A stretch of 64,000 nucleotides of DNA from Deltaproteobacteria bacterium Ga0077550 (GTDB lineage Bacteria; Myxococcota_A; Polyangia; Nannocystales; Nannocystaceae): NCBI GenBank assembly GCA_001464385.1, contig LNFB01000340.1:94248-158247 (forward strand), given 5' to 3'. The notes beneath the pieces were generated by a model. That model made no database searches and was not told the DNA's origin. It was given only the letters and a program-made list of their open reading frames with translations. Below, piece by piece: positions 49,162 to 58,857 of the stretch. A program made the position numbers and the translations under genes. Each line of letters starts with the position of its first letter. Position 1 is the stretch's first letter.

Positions 49162-51309
49162 TCAGCCGCCGGGGCTGGGCACGATGGGCTCGACCTTCGG
49201 GCCGCCGTGCTTCGCGCGCCAGGCGGCGACGTCCGCCGCGCGGATGTTGGCCAGCTCGGTCTCCAGACGCTGCACCCGATCGAGCTCGGCCATGAAGGCG
49301 TCGCTGGACCTGCGCTCCTCCATCGCCTTGACCGCCGTGAGCGACTCGAGCAGCGCACCCGCGATGCCGCCCTTCGAGCGCACGAACAGCCCGCCGCGCG
49401 CCAACAGCCCCTGCGCCTGCTCGGTGACGTTGCCACCGATGGCCCCCCACGGGGAGAACGCGGACGCCATCGCGGTGGCCTCCTTCTCGGCCTGGGCGTC
49501 GCGCGCCTTCTTCAGGTCCGCGCGCGCCCGATCGAGCTCGCGCTGCTTCGCCTTGTACGCCTTCGACTTGGGCACCTTCGCCGACTCGGAGTCCTCGGCC
49601 ATCGCGCTGAACGGCCCATCGAAGCTCGAGCGCCCCATCGTGACCAGCATCAGCAGTTCCATGTCGAGCAGGCCGCCGAACGCCGCGTCGGGGAGCGATG
49701 CGGCCGCCAGCGCCGCCGACGGGGTCTGTCCGGCGGCGTCGCCCGCCGCGCCGCTGGTGATCCGCTTGGCGAGCGCAAGGTCGGTGCTCACGACGAGGTG
49801 GTGCCCGGCGACCTGCACGTAGACGTTGCGCCACTTCGCGACGCTGACGATCCACGCGCCGCTCTTCGCGTCGCGCTTGACGGCCACGTCGGTGGACTTG
49901 CGGCGGCGGATCTCGGCCACCATGCGCTTGCCGACGCGATCGAGCAGCGCGGTGGCCTTGGCCGCGTCCGCGAGCTCGACGTCGATCGCCATCCCGATCT
50001 GCTTGGCGAGGTCCGGCCCGAGGGTGGTCAGCTTGCCGTCGAGGGTGACGGCCGCACCGCCGGTGCCCGTGAGCAACGGCTTCAGATCGGCGTCGACGTC
50101 GAGCTCGAAGTCCTTCTTCACCTCCGCGCCGAGCTCGGCCCAGCTGGTGCCCTCGGTGCGCAAGAAGAGATCGGTGAGGGCGATGAGCTCGGGCACGTCC
50201 GTCGCCCCGGTGAACATCGCGATCGGTCGGCCCGACAGCGCCTTGGGCAGCGCAGGGGTACCGGGGTGATTCCGCAGCACCTTCATCACCATGCCGTCGG
50301 CGCCGAGCTCGAGCTGGCCCTCGCCCACGAGGCCGCCGGGCTTGGACGAGACCGTCCAGACCATGTGGCCGCTCTCCCCGACGATCTTCTCCACCAGGTC
50401 GCGCTCGGCCTTGCGACGATCCGCCCACTGCTTCTCCGACGCGTCGATGTCCTTCGCCTGCTGCTCGAGCTCCGCGATGCGCTCGGGCGTCGCGCCGTTG
50501 GCCTTCGCGGTCTTCAGCTCCTCGCGGGCCCAGTTGCCGGACTCGGGCTTCTCCTCCTCGGCCGACCGCACGCGGGACCACATCGCGCCCGCGTCGAGGT
50601 ACGTGGTCCAGTCGGCGGGCGCGAGAGCGCCGGTCGCCTTGCGGAAGGCGCGGTCGTTCGCCAGCGACAGGTTCGGATCGGACGTGGCGATCTTCAGCGC
50701 GAGATCGTCCTTGGCCTCGGGCCCGTCGCGGACCACGACCATCGCCAGCGGCCCGCGCAGGATCAGCGCGGCACGCATGCCGTCGAGGCGAAGGAGCTCG
50801 GCGCCCGACATCGGCACGCTGATGATCTCCTTCTGCTGCCGGCGGAGCATCTCGACGGCGAACTGGCGGAAGCGGCCGGCGTCCGACAGCGACCAGTACA
50901 GCCCGACCGTGAAGGGCTGCACACCGATCACCGCCACGCCCATGCGGCCCTTCACGTCGACGCCGATGCCCGTCAGCTCCTTCGGGTCGAGGAGATCGAC
51001 GCCGGTCTCCTTCGTCATCTCGCGGACGATCTCGCCGTACTCCTTGGGGAACTGCTGGACCAGCGCGTCGCGCCCGAGGATCTCGGCGATGCGCGTCGGC
51101 CCGGCGACGTCCATCAGCATCATCGTGTTCGCGGGCAGCAGCTCGGCCGCGCGGGTGATCGGGGCCAAGGGCGCCATGAGATCACCGCCGCCGACGCCGG
51201 CGCCGTCGGTGGCCGCGCCGCCGCCGTCGGGGGCGACCGGGGCCCCGCCGGGCTTGCACGACATCGTCAGGAGGAGGGCAGCGAGGAGCGCGGTCGGGCG
51301 GCGGAGCAT
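49162..51309 (-). CDS. large predicted lipoprotein, function unknown
   Basis: Protein of 715 residues: MLRRPTALLAALLLTMSC signal with Cys18, a Gly/Ala/Asp linker, then a body opening ITRAAELLPANTMMLMDVAG. Two similar-looking alpha/beta halves may be present (LTGIGVDVKGRMGVAVIG near 115-135 and a later VDADLKPLLTGTGGAAVTLDG). Between them lies a Lys/Glu-rich helical stretch (about 250-300), and near the C-terminus a coiled coil (AYKAKQRELDRARADLKKAR). The style, large lipoproteins that begin with PANT...L.D, is common in myxobacteria and recalls DUF3352-type proteins, but I am not certain. ATG 51309 gives the better signal than an upstream TTG; a TATGTC box ends 9 nt before it. Confidence 0.7.
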   Translation of the reverse strand: MLRRPTALLAALLLTMSCKPGGAPVAPDGGGAATDGAGVGGGDLMAPLAPITRAAELLPANTMMLMDVAGPTRIAEILGRDALVQQFPKEYGEIVREMTKETGVDLLDPKELTGIGVDVKGRMGVAVIGVQPFTVGLYWSLSDAGRFRQFAVEMLRRQQKEIISVPMSGAELLRLDGMRAALILRGPLAMVVVRDGPEAKDDLALKIATSDPNLSLANDRAFRKATGALAPADWTTYLDAGAMWSRVRSAEEEKPESGNWAREELKTAKANGATPERIAELEQQAKDIDASEKQWADRRKAERDLVEKIVGESGHMVWTVSSKPGGLVGEGQLELGADGMVMKVLRNHPGTPALPKALSGRPIAMFTGATDVPELIALTDLFLRTEGTSWAELGAEVKKDFELDVDADLKPLLTGTGGAAVTLDGKLTTLGPDLAKQIGMAIDVELADAAKATALLDRVGKRMVAEIRRRKSTDVAVKRDAKSGAWIVSVAKWRNVYVQVAGHHLVVSTDLALAKRITSGAAGDAAGQTPSAALAAASLPDAAFGGLLDMELLMLVTMGRSSFDGPFSAMAEDSESAKVPKSKAYKAKQRELDRARADLKKARDAQAEKEATAMASAFSPWGAIGGNVTEQAQGLLARGGLFVRSKGGIAGALLESLTAVKAMEERRSSDAFMAELDRVQRLETELANIRAADVAAWRAKHGGPKVEPIVPSPGG

Positions 51310-51379
51310 GTCGGGCAAGACATAGCGTTAAGCGGCGGGGACGGGCACGGCAAGAAGAACGTCGGCCCGTGGGCCCGGG

Positions 51380-51910
51380 TCACGGCCCGACGATGTTCTT
51401 GCGCAGACGCTCCGTCGTCCTCGCAACCGTCGCGACCTCGTCCGCCGAGAAGCCGGCGAAGGCCTCGTCGAGCAGCGCGTTCGAGACCGCGATGAAACGC
51501 GGCAGGGCCCGGTAGGCCTTGGGGGTCGGCGCGACCAGGACCGCGCGCGAGTCCGCGGGGTCGGGGTCGCGTCGGACCCAGCCAGCCTCGTGCAGCGCGT
51601 GCACGAAGCGACCGACCGTCACCTCGGACAGCACGAGCAGTCCCGCGAGCTCGCGGGCCCGCAGCGGCCGTTTGGCCTGGAAGAGCACCATGAGCGCGCC
51701 GGCCTGCGCCGGCGTGACCTCCCGCAGGTCCTGCTCGGCGAGCAAGTCCTGCGTGCGCCGCTCGATCTCCCGCTGGATGCGGCTGAGGTTGAGGTACGCC
51801 TCGGCCTGCACGCGACGCCGAGCGATGACCGCCTGCTTGGGCGTCGCCGCAGCGTCGGACTGCAAAGCTGCGGTCGAGGCCGCGGCTCGGGCTTTACGTG
51901 AGTTCGCCAC
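51380..51910 (-). CDS. MarR-family transcriptional regulator
   Basis: DNA-binding dimer of 176 residues (191 if ATG 51955 is used). The winged helix-turn-helix is visible: TPAQAGALMVLFQAKRPLRA, ELAGLLVLSEVTVGRFVHAL and the wing DPADSRAVLVAPTPKA. A final helix pair forms the dimer interface. MarR proteins repress nearby genes and release DNA on binding small acids, so an acyl-CoA or fatty-acid-like ligand is reasonable given the divergent beta-oxidation operon. GTG 51910 is preferred because the other start would lie inside the 16-bp palindrome (51947-51962) that is the likely operator. A TAGTAT -10 candidate lies at 51945-51950. Confidence 0.88.
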   Translation of the reverse strand: MANSRKARAAASTAALQSDAAATPKQAVIARRRVQAEAYLNLSRIQREIERRTQDLLAEQDLREVTPAQAGALMVLFQAKRPLRARELAGLLVLSEVTVGRFVHALHEAGWVRRDPDPADSRAVLVAPTPKAYRALPRFIAVSNALLDEAFAGFSADEVATVARTTERLRKNIVGP

Positions 51911-51946
51911 CGGGGTGTGCCGGCCGATTCGGCCTTGCCGCGAAAT

Positions 51947-51962
51947 ACTAAGCATGCTTAGT
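51947..51962. promoter_or_regulatory. perfect 16-bp palindrome, probable MarR operator
   Basis: ACTAAGCATGCTTAGT equals its own reverse complement. It lies between marR and the thiolase gene. One edge overlaps TAGTAT (51945-51950, minus strand, toward marR) and the other overlaps TAGTTT (51959-51964, plus strand, toward fadA). Bound dimeric MarR would block both promoters. Confidence 0.75.
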
Positions 51963-51983
51963 TTCACCGCGCAAGGAGTTCCG

Positions 51984-53174
<1,191 letters not shown>

Positions 53175-53199
53175 GCCGCCCGAACGCAAAGGAGTCACC

Positions 53200-55335
53200 A
53201 TGACCACCTCGACCACCACTGCCAATGGCATGGCCACCCTCGCCTTCGACGACGCCACCGGCGTCGCGACCATCACGCTCGCGATGGAGGGCAAGGTCAA
53301 CAAGATCAACGATCACTTCGGCGCGACCATGCAGGAGGCGTGGACGTGGGCCAAGGCCCAGCCGAACCTCCGCGGGGTCATCCTCGCGACCGGGCACAAG
53401 GACTTCTGCGTCGGGGCCGACATCGATCGGCTGTATCGCGAGCGCGATCCAGCGACGATGATGGCGCGGCTGAAGGAGCTGAACGGCCTGTTCCGCGCGA
53501 TGGAGACCTCCGGCGTTCCGGTCGTCGCCGCGCTCACCGGCAGTGCGCTCGGCGGCGGCTACGAGCTCGCGCTCGCGTGTCACCGGCGCATCGCGCTCGA
53601 CAGCCCGCGCGTGCAGGTGGGTCTGCCCGAGGTGAGCCTCGGCGTGATGCCGGGCGCCGGCGGCACGCAGCGCCTGCCGCGGCTGGTCGGCATCCAGACG
53701 GCCCTCGAGCACATCGCCCAGGGGTTGATGGTCCGCGCGCCCAAGGCGGTGAAGAACGGCATGGTCGACGAGCTCGCCGCGACGCCGGAGGAACTCCGCG
53801 AGAAGGCGATCGCGTGGATCCACGCGAACAAGGGAATCAAGCAGCCGTGGGATCGCGGCGCGCCGATCCCCGGACCGCAGCCCGGCAGCGCCGAGGCCCG
53901 GCAGATCCTCATGGCCGGCTGCGCGATGCTGCGCAAGAAGACCTCGGGCTGCTTCCCTGGCCCCGAGCTCGCGATCTCGGCGGTGCAGGAGGGCCTGCCG
54001 CTGACGTTCGATCGCGCCATCGAGGTCGAGAGCCGCTACTTCACCAAGTTGGCGACCTCGGACCAGGCGAAGGACATGATCCGCACGCTCTGGTACCACC
54101 GCACCGCCGCGGAGAAGCACGAGGGCCTGCCGAAGATCGAGGATCCGCGCCTGTCGAAGATCGGCATCCTCGGCGCGGGCATGATGGGCGCGGGCCTGGC
54201 GTTCGTGTCGGCGCAGGCCGGCTACCAGGTCGTGCTCAAGGACGTGAAGGAGGAGCAGCTCGCCAAGGCGCGGGCGCACTGCGAGGAGCAGGGCAAGGCG
54301 GCCAAGCACCTCGGGGCCGACGCCCAGAAGGCGATCCTCGATCGCATCCGCTACACCCTGTCGGCGGACGATCTCGCCGGCTGCGACATGATCATCGAGG
54401 CGGTGTTCGAGAACCTCGAGCTCAAGCACATGGTCACCAAGGAGGCCGAGCCCAAGCTCGCCGCGGGTGGCGTGTGGGCCAGCAACACCAGCGCGATCCC
54501 GATCGGCGATCTCGCCACGGTGTCGAGCAACCCGGCCAACTTCATCGGCCTGCACTTCTTCTCGCCGGTCGAGAAGATGCAGCTCGTCGAGATCATCACC
54601 ACCGCGCAGACCTCGGACGAGACCCTCGCCCGCAGCCTGGCGTACACCCGCGCGATCAAGAAGCTGCCGATCGTCGTCGGCGACGGCTACGGCTTCTACA
54701 CCACGCGCGTCTTCTCGGCGTACATCCTCGAGGGCGCGCAGCTCGTGGCCGAGGGCCACGATCCGGTGGTCATCGAGTGGGCCGCGCGCAAGGTCGGCAT
54801 GGTCGTGCCGCCGCTGCAGGTGTTCGACGAGGTCACGCTCACCCTCGGCGTGAAGGGCTTCAAGCAGGGCCGACACTACGGCAAGGCGCTCGATCTGCCG
54901 GGCGTCGCGCTCGTCGAGGCGATGGTCGAGACGCACGATCGCCCGGGCAAGGCGGCGGGCCGCGGCTTCTACGAGTACGGCGCAGACGGACGCACGCTGT
55001 GGTCGGGGCTCGCGGCGCTCGCGGTGGGCAAGCCGGAGGTCACCGGCGTCGAGCACATCGGGCGCCGGCTGCTCACGTTGCAGGCGCTCGAGGCCGCGCG
55101 GTGCGTGGCCGAGGGCGTGGTCAAGAACCCGCGCGACGCCGAGGTCGGTGCGATCTTCGGCGTTGGCTTCGCGCCGAACACCGGCGGGCCGCTGTCGTAC
55201 ATCGATCGCCGCGGGCTGGCGCAGTTCGTCGCCGACTGCGACGGCTTCGCGAAGACCTGCGGTCCGCGCTACGCCCCGCCGCAGCTGCTGCGCGACATGG
55301 CGAGCGCGGGCAAGACCTTCTTCGAGAAGGTGTAG
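53200..55335 (+). CDS. fadJ: FadJ-like enoyl-CoA hydratase / 3-hydroxyacyl-CoA dehydrogenase
   Basis: Two-domain beta-oxidation enzyme of 711 residues. The N-terminal crotonase domain has oxyanion-hole text DFCVGADI and the two catalytic Glu contexts ALGGGYELALAC and LPEVSLGVMPGAGGTQRLP. The dehydrogenase half opens with GILGAGMMGAGLAFVSAQAG (NAD-binding), then the catalytic HFFSPVEKM and NTSAIPIGDL, and ends with the second dehydrogenase-C domain (FGVGFAPNTGGPLSYIDRRG). It hydrates enoyl-CoA and oxidises the 3-hydroxyacyl-CoA, feeding the thiolase upstream. Shine-Dalgarno AAAGGAG precedes the ATG. The FadJ versus FadB label is approximate. Confidence 0.93.
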   Translation: MTTSTTTANGMATLAFDDATGVATITLAMEGKVNKINDHFGATMQEAWTWAKAQPNLRGVILATGHKDFCVGADIDRLYRERDPATMMARLKELNGLFRAMETSGVPVVAALTGSALGGGYELALACHRRIALDSPRVQVGLPEVSLGVMPGAGGTQRLPRLVGIQTALEHIAQGLMVRAPKAVKNGMVDELAATPEELREKAIAWIHANKGIKQPWDRGAPIPGPQPGSAEARQILMAGCAMLRKKTSGCFPGPELAISAVQEGLPLTFDRAIEVESRYFTKLATSDQAKDMIRTLWYHRTAAEKHEGLPKIEDPRLSKIGILGAGMMGAGLAFVSAQAGYQVVLKDVKEEQLAKARAHCEEQGKAAKHLGADAQKAILDRIRYTLSADDLAGCDMIIEAVFENLELKHMVTKEAEPKLAAGGVWASNTSAIPIGDLATVSSNPANFIGLHFFSPVEKMQLVEIITTAQTSDETLARSLAYTRAIKKLPIVVGDGYGFYTTRVFSAYILEGAQLVAEGHDPVVIEWAARKVGMVVPPLQVFDEVTLTLGVKGFKQGRHYGKALDLPGVALVEAMVETHDRPGKAAGRGFYEYGADGRTLWSGLAALAVGKPEVTGVEHIGRRLLTLQALEAARCVAEGVVKNPRDAEVGAIFGVGFAPNTGGPLSYIDRRGLAQFVADCDGFAKTCGPRYAPPQLLRDMASAGKTFFEKV

Positions 55336-55348
55336 AACCGACGGCGCC

Positions 55349-56272
55349 ATGCCGTTCCACCCCGCGCCGCCCCTGCCCGCCCGCATCGCGGCGCTGCTGC
55401 CGTTCCCCCGCGCCGACTACGAGCTGACGCGGGGGCGGCACGCGGGGCTCGAGCTGCACTACCTCGACGCCGGCCCGCGCGACGCCGAGGCGGTGTTCCT
55501 CGTCCACGGCAACCCGACGTGGTCGCTGCTGTGGCGCAAGGTGATGCTCGGGCTGCCGCACCGGCGCTGCGTCGCGCCGGATCTGCTCGGGTTCGGGCTG
55601 TCGTCGAAGCCGCGGCGGATCGAGGAGCACAGCGTCGACGGCCACGCCGACGCGCTGTGCGAGCTCATCGAAGCGCTGCAGCTGCGGCGCGTGCTGCTGG
55701 TCGGTCAGGACTGGGGCGGTCCGCTGTGCGCGGCGATCGGCGCGCGGATGCCCGAGCGCGTGCGTGGCCTCGTGCTCGGCAACACGTCGGTGCTCGTGCC
55801 CGAGCGCCCGCGCGGCACGTGGTTCCACCGCTTCGCGCGGCTGCCCGGCGTGTCCGAGGTCGCGTTCATCGGGCTCGGGCTGCCGCAGCGGGCGATGTGG
55901 ACGATGCAGCACGATCGCGGATCGATCGGCGGTCGCGTCGCGGCCGCGTACCGCTGGCCGCTGCGGCGGCTCGCCGATCGCACCGGGCCCCTGGCGCTCG
56001 CGCGGATGGTGCCGGACGATCTCCGGCACCCGAGCATCGACGCGCTGCGCCGCGGCCAGCGCTGGGTCGAGGGGTTCACGGGGCCCATGGCGCTCGTGTG
56101 GGGGACGAACGATCCGATCCTCGGCCGCGCGCTGCCGCGGCACCGCGCGGCGTTCCCCCGCGCGGTCGTCACCGTCACCGCGGCGGGGCACTTCCTGCAG
56201 GAGGAGGTGCCGGACGTGCTCGCGGCGGCGATCGACGGCGTGTGGCACCGCGGCGAGTCGCCGACGCCCTGA
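55349..56272 (+). CDS. alpha/beta hydrolase, haloalkane dehalogenase-like
   Basis: Protein of 307 residues with HGNPTWS (53-59), the nucleophile elbow GQDWGG with Asp121, a catalytic acid in WGTNDP (Asp255) and catalytic His281 in AAGHFLQEE. An Asp nucleophile followed by Trp, and Asn55 in HGNP, are what haloalkane dehalogenases use to hold the leaving halide. Epoxide hydrolases and some esterases share part of this. It follows the FadJ-like gene by 13 bp and is probably in the operon. A natural role in acyl or ester clearance near beta-oxidation is possible; dehalogenation is not proven. Confidence 0.8.
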   Translation: MPFHPAPPLPARIAALLPFPRADYELTRGRHAGLELHYLDAGPRDAEAVFLVHGNPTWSLLWRKVMLGLPHRRCVAPDLLGFGLSSKPRRIEEHSVDGHADALCELIEALQLRRVLLVGQDWGGPLCAAIGARMPERVRGLVLGNTSVLVPERPRGTWFHRFARLPGVSEVAFIGLGLPQRAMWTMQHDRGSIGGRVAAAYRWPLRRLADRTGPLALARMVPDDLRHPSIDALRRGQRWVEGFTGPMALVWGTNDPILGRALPRHRAAFPRAVVTVTAAGHFLQEEVPDVLAAAIDGVWHRGESPTP

Positions 56273-56333
56273 CGCCACGGTCGCCTCGCGGGCTCGGCGC
56301 GATGCCGGCGCGGCAAGGCCGGTGCGAGCCCCG

Positions 56334-56346
56334 TGACATCCTGTCA
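56334..56346. repeat. short inverted repeat TGACA-N3-TGTCA
   Basis: TGACATCCTGTCA lies in the 182-bp gap after the hydrolase gene and before the 56455 gene. It could be an operator half-site pair or chance; no -10 box is obvious here. Confidence 0.25.
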
Positions 56347-56454
56347 TCGCCGACGTCAGGCGGCGTGGGCGTGGGCCAGCGATCCCGCGGAGGCGGCGTG
56401 GCATCGCGGTTGCACGACGGACGCAGACGGACGAATCTCAAGGCCGTCCCATCG

Positions 56455-57810
56455 ATGCCCCGCCGTCCCGCAGTCGCCTCCGTTCGCCGCATCGCGGTGG
56501 CCACCGCCCTGGTCGCCGGTGCCCTCGTGGGTTCGCGGCCCGCGGCCGCGGCCGAGGCCCCCACGGGGGCCAACTTCGACATCTGGTACTACACGACCAA
56601 CGAGACCGCCGAGCGCGGGCGCCTGTTCGGCTCGACGGATCTGACGAGCTTCGTGAATCAGGCGCGCTGCCAGTGCAACCACGCGATCTCGACGCGCGTG
56701 CTGCTGAAGCGCGCGATGACGAGCTACGACCCGAGCGTCCGCGTGCAGTCGTTCGTCGGCAGCCGATGCGACATCGGCCAGGTCGGCAACAACGACCAGG
56801 TGCAGCCGTGCGTGCGGATCCTGAGCGCCGCCCCGAACGAGTACACCAAAGCGGTCAACTTCGAGTTCTCGCCGATCTGGCTCGTCGGCGGGACGGTCCC
56901 CACCGGCTCGCAGGACCTGGGTGACGCCACGCCGACCGGGAGCTGCGAGAGCGGCCAGGGCGACGCCGGCATCTGGATCTGCATCGAGAACGGCATGCAG
57001 CCCGACTGCCAGTCGGACGAGTTCCAGGTCCAGGGCACGCAGAACAAGAACAGCGCCATGGACATGGCGCAGGCCATCCACTACGACTTCGACCCGCCGC
57101 AGACGCTGCCGACCAACTTCACCTCCGACTCCGGCGACGGCGCAGTGATCATCGAGTGGGACCAGATCTCGACCGGTGACGTGTCGGGGTTCCGCATCCT
57201 GTGCGCCGACGCCGACGGCGAGCCGCTGCCGGGCATGGGCATCGACGAGCCGAGCCTGACGGGCATCAACCGCGGCACGATCTACTTCACCGAGGGCAAC
57301 CTCTGCCCCGACGGCCCGTTCATGCTCGAGGAGGAGGCCCCCGACTCGGGGACGGACAGCGGGACGGACAGCGGCGGAAGCGAGAGCTCGACGGGCGACA
57401 TCGGATCCGACGGGCCCCATCGGGCGGATTCCGGCAGCAGCGACTCGGGCGGCTCGACCACCGACGGCGGCCTGCCGTCCACCGGCATTGCGTCCCTCGA
57501 CTGGGACTACATCTGCAGCGGCCACTACAGCGGCACCTCGCAGGAGGCCCGCGTCGACGGCCTCGAGAACGGCAAGGAGTACCAGTTCCTCGTCGTCGCC
57601 TACGACGTCGCTGGCAACCCCATCGCCGCGTCCGACGTCATCAAGGCGACGCCGCGCGAGACGATCGACCTCTGGGAGCAGTGCGAGATCGACGGCGACA
57701 TCTGCGGCTCGGGCGGGTTCTGCAACTGCACCGCCGATCCGCAGGCGACCGACGCATGGTGGTTGCTCGCTCCGCTGTTCGCCGTCGCCCGGCGACGGAG
57801 GCGATCGTGA
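56455..57810 (+). CDS. exported FN3-domain protein with MYXO-CTERM-like anchor
   Basis: Protein of 451 residues: signal peptide (RRIAVATALVAGALVGSRPAAAA), then a Cys-containing N-terminal domain (QARCQCNHAIST, GSRCDIGQVGNN, SCESGQGDAGIWICIENG). An FN3 domain starts at about residue 222 (NFTSDSGDGAVIIEWDQI), is interrupted near 260-345 by an insert rich in Asp, Ser, Gly and Thr (GTDSGTDSGGSESSTGD), and then resumes (ARVDGLENGKEYQFLVVAYD). The C-terminus has Cys-rich CGSGGFCNC, a hydrophobic stretch WWLLAPLFAVA and an RRRRRS tail, the arrangement of MYXO-CTERM surface-sorting signals. Function unknown; likely surface-anchored. Its stop overlaps the next GTG. Confidence 0.82.
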   Translation: MPRRPAVASVRRIAVATALVAGALVGSRPAAAAEAPTGANFDIWYYTTNETAERGRLFGSTDLTSFVNQARCQCNHAISTRVLLKRAMTSYDPSVRVQSFVGSRCDIGQVGNNDQVQPCVRILSAAPNEYTKAVNFEFSPIWLVGGTVPTGSQDLGDATPTGSCESGQGDAGIWICIENGMQPDCQSDEFQVQGTQNKNSAMDMAQAIHYDFDPPQTLPTNFTSDSGDGAVIIEWDQISTGDVSGFRILCADADGEPLPGMGIDEPSLTGINRGTIYFTEGNLCPDGPFMLEEEAPDSGTDSGTDSGGSESSTGDIGSDGPHRADSGSSDSGGSTTDGGLPSTGIASLDWDYICSGHYSGTSQEARVDGLENGKEYQFLVVAYDVAGNPIAASDVIKATPRETIDLWEQCEIDGDICGSGGFCNCTADPQATDAWWLLAPLFAVARRRRRS

Positions 57811-58835
57811 CCGCGGCGCTCGTGCTCTTCCTCGCGGGTGCGGCCGCCGAGCCCGACGCCGCGTCGCCCGTGCCGAGCGCACCGACGGCCGAGCCCGCGC
57901 CGGCCGAGTCGCCCGCTGCTGGCGACACGGTCCTGCCGGAGTCCCCGCCGCCAGCGGCCGGCGAAACCGTCACGCCCGAGTCGCCACCGCCCGCGGCCGG
58001 CGAGCCCGCGCCGAAGGTCCCGACGCCGGAGCCCGTCGGCCCCAAGGCCGTGCCGAGCGAGGCCGCGATCGCCCGCGACAGCCGAGTCACCCCCATCGAT
58101 CGCAGCCGCAAGAGCCGTATCCGCGGCACCGCTCGCACCGGCACGAAGCAGCGCTTCGCGGTCGAGTTCAAGATCGGCCCGTACCTGCCCGAGGTGGACT
58201 CCCGCTACTCCGGCTCGGGCTTCGGCCCGTACGCGACGATCTTCGGCCGCACCAACTCGCGCGGCGAGACCGTGAAGAAGCCCAAGCTCGGGGTGATGCC
58301 GATCGTCGCGTTCGAGTGGCAGTTCGCCTACCTCGCGGGACCGATCGGCATCGGCACGCAGATCGGCTTCTTCCGCGATCGGGCCGACGCCCTCCTCGCC
58401 GAGCCCGTCGCCGGCGAGAGCATCCGTTCGCGCGCCGACACGGTCACGTTCGGCATGGTCCCGATGGCCCTGCTCGCGACCTACCGCTTCGAGCTCGTCG
58501 CCGACTACTTCAAGGTCCCGCTCGTCCCGTACATCAAGGCGGGCGTCGCCTACTCGTTCTGGTGGATCAAGGACGGCACCAAGAAGGTCGCCGTCAACGA
58601 GCAGGGCGAGAAGGGCCGCGGCGGCGTCGTCGGCTGGCAGATGAACCCCGGCCTCATGCTCCGCCTCGACTTCATCGAGCGCGGCTCGGCCAAGAAGCTC
58701 GACGTCTCGACCGGCATCAACCACACGTACATCTTCGGCGAGTTCCAGCTGTCGCGGCTGCGGAACTTCGGCGTCGGCAACTCGATCGACCTGGGCGACA
58801 AGACGTTCTTCGGCGGGCTCGCGATCGAGTTCTGA
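57807..58835 (+). CDS. outer-membrane beta-barrel protein (myxobacterial MXAN_2562-like)
   Basis: Protein of 342 residues starting at GTG 57807 (GTGA overlap with the preceding stop). After a signal (TAALVLFLAGAAA) come about 75 residues of Pro/Ala/Glu repeats (ESPPPAAGETVTPESPPPAA), then a basic spot (RSRKSRIRGTAR). The remainder alternates strands with aromatic girdle residues: FAVEFKIGPYLPEVDSRYS, MPIVAFEWQFAYLAGPIGIG, FELVADYFKVPLVPYIKAGV, and a terminal FFGGLAIEF ending in Phe, the usual outer-membrane assembly signal. It resembles a beta-barrel family known from myxobacteria. It is coupled with the anchored FN3 protein, suggesting partnership on the cell surface. Confidence 0.75.
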   Translation: MTAALVLFLAGAAAEPDAASPVPSAPTAEPAPAESPAAGDTVLPESPPPAAGETVTPESPPPAAGEPAPKVPTPEPVGPKAVPSEAAIARDSRVTPIDRSRKSRIRGTARTGTKQRFAVEFKIGPYLPEVDSRYSGSGFGPYATIFGRTNSRGETVKKPKLGVMPIVAFEWQFAYLAGPIGIGTQIGFFRDRADALLAEPVAGESIRSRADTVTFGMVPMALLATYRFELVADYFKVPLVPYIKAGVAYSFWWIKDGTKKVAVNEQGEKGRGGVVGWQMNPGLMLRLDFIERGSAKKLDVSTGINHTYIFGEFQLSRLRNFGVGNSIDLGDKTFFGGLAIEF

Positions 58836-58857
58836 TCGCCGCGGTCAGGCGCCTCCG

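Noticed and set aside
51911..51955. MarR start at ATG 51955
   Set aside because: That ATG is the centre of the perfect palindrome and would place the operator inside the gene. GTG 51910 leaves the operator at a normal promoter position. Not fully excluded.
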